From Anoplopoma fimbria (taxonomy: Eukaryota > Chordata > Actinopteri > Perciformes > Anoplopomatidae): a stretch of DNA of 64,000 bases. The DNA lies in contig NC_072464.1 of the NCBI RefSeq assembly GCF_027596085.1, positions 11,276,748 to 11,340,747 on the forward strand, given 5' to 3'. The position numbers and the translations under genes are program-made. Of this stretch, positions 62,330-64,000 are shown piece by piece (within the stretch, counting starts at the first letter, position 1; the number at the start of each line of letters is the position of its first letter). The notes beneath the pieces are model-generated. The model ran no database searches. It was not told where the DNA came from and worked only from the letters and a program-made list of their open reading frames with translations.

Positions 62330-64000
62330 CCGACTTGAGACTTTTGATGATGAGTCCTGGAATGTGCAGCAAGTTGCCTTCTTCTGACATCAGCAAACAC
62401 ACTTTCATTGCTCGAGAAGAGCTGTAAGGTGGAGCGAAACAAAACCCCTCACAGGAGTAAAACCAGATGACTGCAGCAGCCTCCGAGGGCTTCCGTGCAC
62501 CTTACAGTCTGTTGATGAGTGTTTTATGATACGCCTATTGGAAACATAATGGAAGCCGGTTAAGAGATCCCCAAGACTGGACTGAATCCAACTCCCTGGG
62601 TGCATCCGTGTTTTAAAGGTTTCTAATGAGAAAGTGCTGCGATCCCTCCGGGCCACTGGTCCAGCTGTTATCGGGTTGTAAGGGTGGAAACACAAAGATG
62701 AGTTTTATAAAGAGAAAAGTGTTAATGAGACACGTGTTTGGCTGCAAGAGGGAACAAATTATGAAAGAAAGGTTGTGGTTTAAGAATTCCTCTGAGCAAA
62801 ATGTTACCTCATGTCCAAAATGAACTGACGTGATAAAAGTAACATCAATACTGACGCACTGGTATTGTACGATGACAGGGTGCTTGACTTCTTCCCAGTG
62901 GAGAATAGATTGTTTTCAAGAGTACTTCTTGCTTTGCTTTTTTTTTTTTTTTCCCACAGATGGACTTTTGAAAATCAAAATTGAATGTGCCGCTGCAAGG
63001 TATTTCTTAGCTCACGTCTAACATCAGGTCAACAAAAAAAGGAAAACCTGCCAAGAAACAGTCCTAACCTCCTAAAATGACCTGCTCAATTCACTCGAGA
63101 TTAGAAAATGTCATTTTTTTTTGGACAAGATGTGAAAAAGTGTGGTTTACAAAGAGAATTTTCTCCCTTTTTTGGATGTAAATTTCAGAATGTAAAGATA
63201 TGTAAATTAGATTAATACACAGACTTATATACTGTGTATATATGTTTATATACAGTACACTTTATTGCCATTCTGTAGGGGCTCATTAATGGCTAGAGCC
63301 GTCACATCTTTGCTAATAATACGTGACGAGACCTCTTTTTAAATGAAGTGCATGTGTCATCAGCTTCTTTTTAACCGTCTTTTTCAGCTGGGCCAATCAT
63401 ATCCAATGCATCGGGTTGTTTTGTCTTTCTTGAGTCACAAATTGCTTTTTGTCAACAGCATTGCTTTCCACTATTGATCCCTGATGCTGTGGAAGAAATC
63501 TGTGCCTCATTACTGGCATTCAGGGAATTATCTGGTCAACAATATGGGAGATAAGAGTCACCGCAGTCTCCTGCTTGGTTTCTGCTTTATCTTTATATTG
63601 TATGTGGAGCAGGACATCACAGCATCAGTGTTAAAGATTACCGTGCAGACCTGAGCAGGAAAACAACTACAGCTTCAAATGGCATTACCATGGTTTCTCT
63701 TTGGCACTTTCCTCTGAACAATCTACTGCTCAGAGCACATTTTAACCAGAAGGTGGAGGTCAAGCAAAAAGTCCTACTGTTGCTTAAAAAAAAACTGTCT
63801 TTTTAAAGAGCTATGATTGGTCTTGTTAATGCTGTTTTTAAATTGCACCGTTGTGAGTCGAGCTTCATAGGTGTGCACCAAGTGTGGCTCCAGCTGCTTA
63901 GTGGGATCTCATGGAAAAGACAGAATCTTCAAATTAAATTTGCCACCATTTTGATTTGCCTTTTTTTTTTTTTTCTGGTCCCTTTTCATTCAACGTCTGC
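62330..64000 (+). other. TBL1X: TBL1X 3' UTR (and possibly flanking DNA)
   Basis: AT-rich non-coding sequence follows the stop. I saw no canonical AATAAA up to the window end. The variant ATTAAA occurs at 63933-63938, so the transcript may end near 63,955 or beyond the window. T runs lie at about 62938-62952 and 63961-63974. A TATATAC/GTATATA inverted repeat is at about 63228-63258. Confidence 0.6.

Overview
The window is nuclear DNA of a vertebrate, almost certainly a spiny-rayed (percomorph) teleost fish. Two multi-exon genes with standard GT-AG introns can be read exon by exon. The introns are short compared with mammals. CA/GT microsatellites are very dense, and several dispersed repeats have the look of teleost repeats. 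No prokaryotic genes, CRISPR arrays, rRNA genes or confident tRNA genes were seen.

Left part (about 268-31,130, minus strand): the 5' two thirds of ANOS1 (KAL1, anosmin-1). Nine coding exons give residues 1-446: signal peptide, cysteine-rich region, WAP domain, two fibronectin type III (FnIII) domains and the start of a third. The remaining exons lie to the left of base 1. All nine exons join in frame. An in-frame TAA sits 18 bases before the start codon, and TATA-like and CCAAT boxes lie upstream.

Middle (about 31,130-42,600): 11.5 kb of intergenic DNA between the divergent genes. I recognise no protein-coding gene in it. It holds microsatellites, an internally deleted inverted-repeat element, a retrotransposon-like tail, one well-formed exon candidate and one stretch resembling a conserved enhancer.

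Right part (about 42,600-64,000, plus strand): TBL1X, complete in its coding sequence. A CpG-rich 5' region with candidate non-coding first-exon donors is followed by a 13 kb intron, then 14 coding exons (56,074-62,329) for a 513-residue protein with LisH, F-box-like and eight WD40 repeats. At least 1.6 kb of 3' UTR follows.

The two genes act separately. Anosmin-1 is a secreted matrix protein of olfactory and GnRH-neuron development. TBL1X is a nuclear subunit of the NCoR/SMRT corepressor complex. Their divergent order matches human Xp22.3, so this is conserved vertebrate synteny. I found no convincing new biological system. The most notable points are a (TG)~61 tract touching the ANOS1 exon 6 splice donor, stacked donors at the TBL1X 5' end, the orphan exon candidate at 33.9 kb, and several structured or repeat-derived intronic segments.
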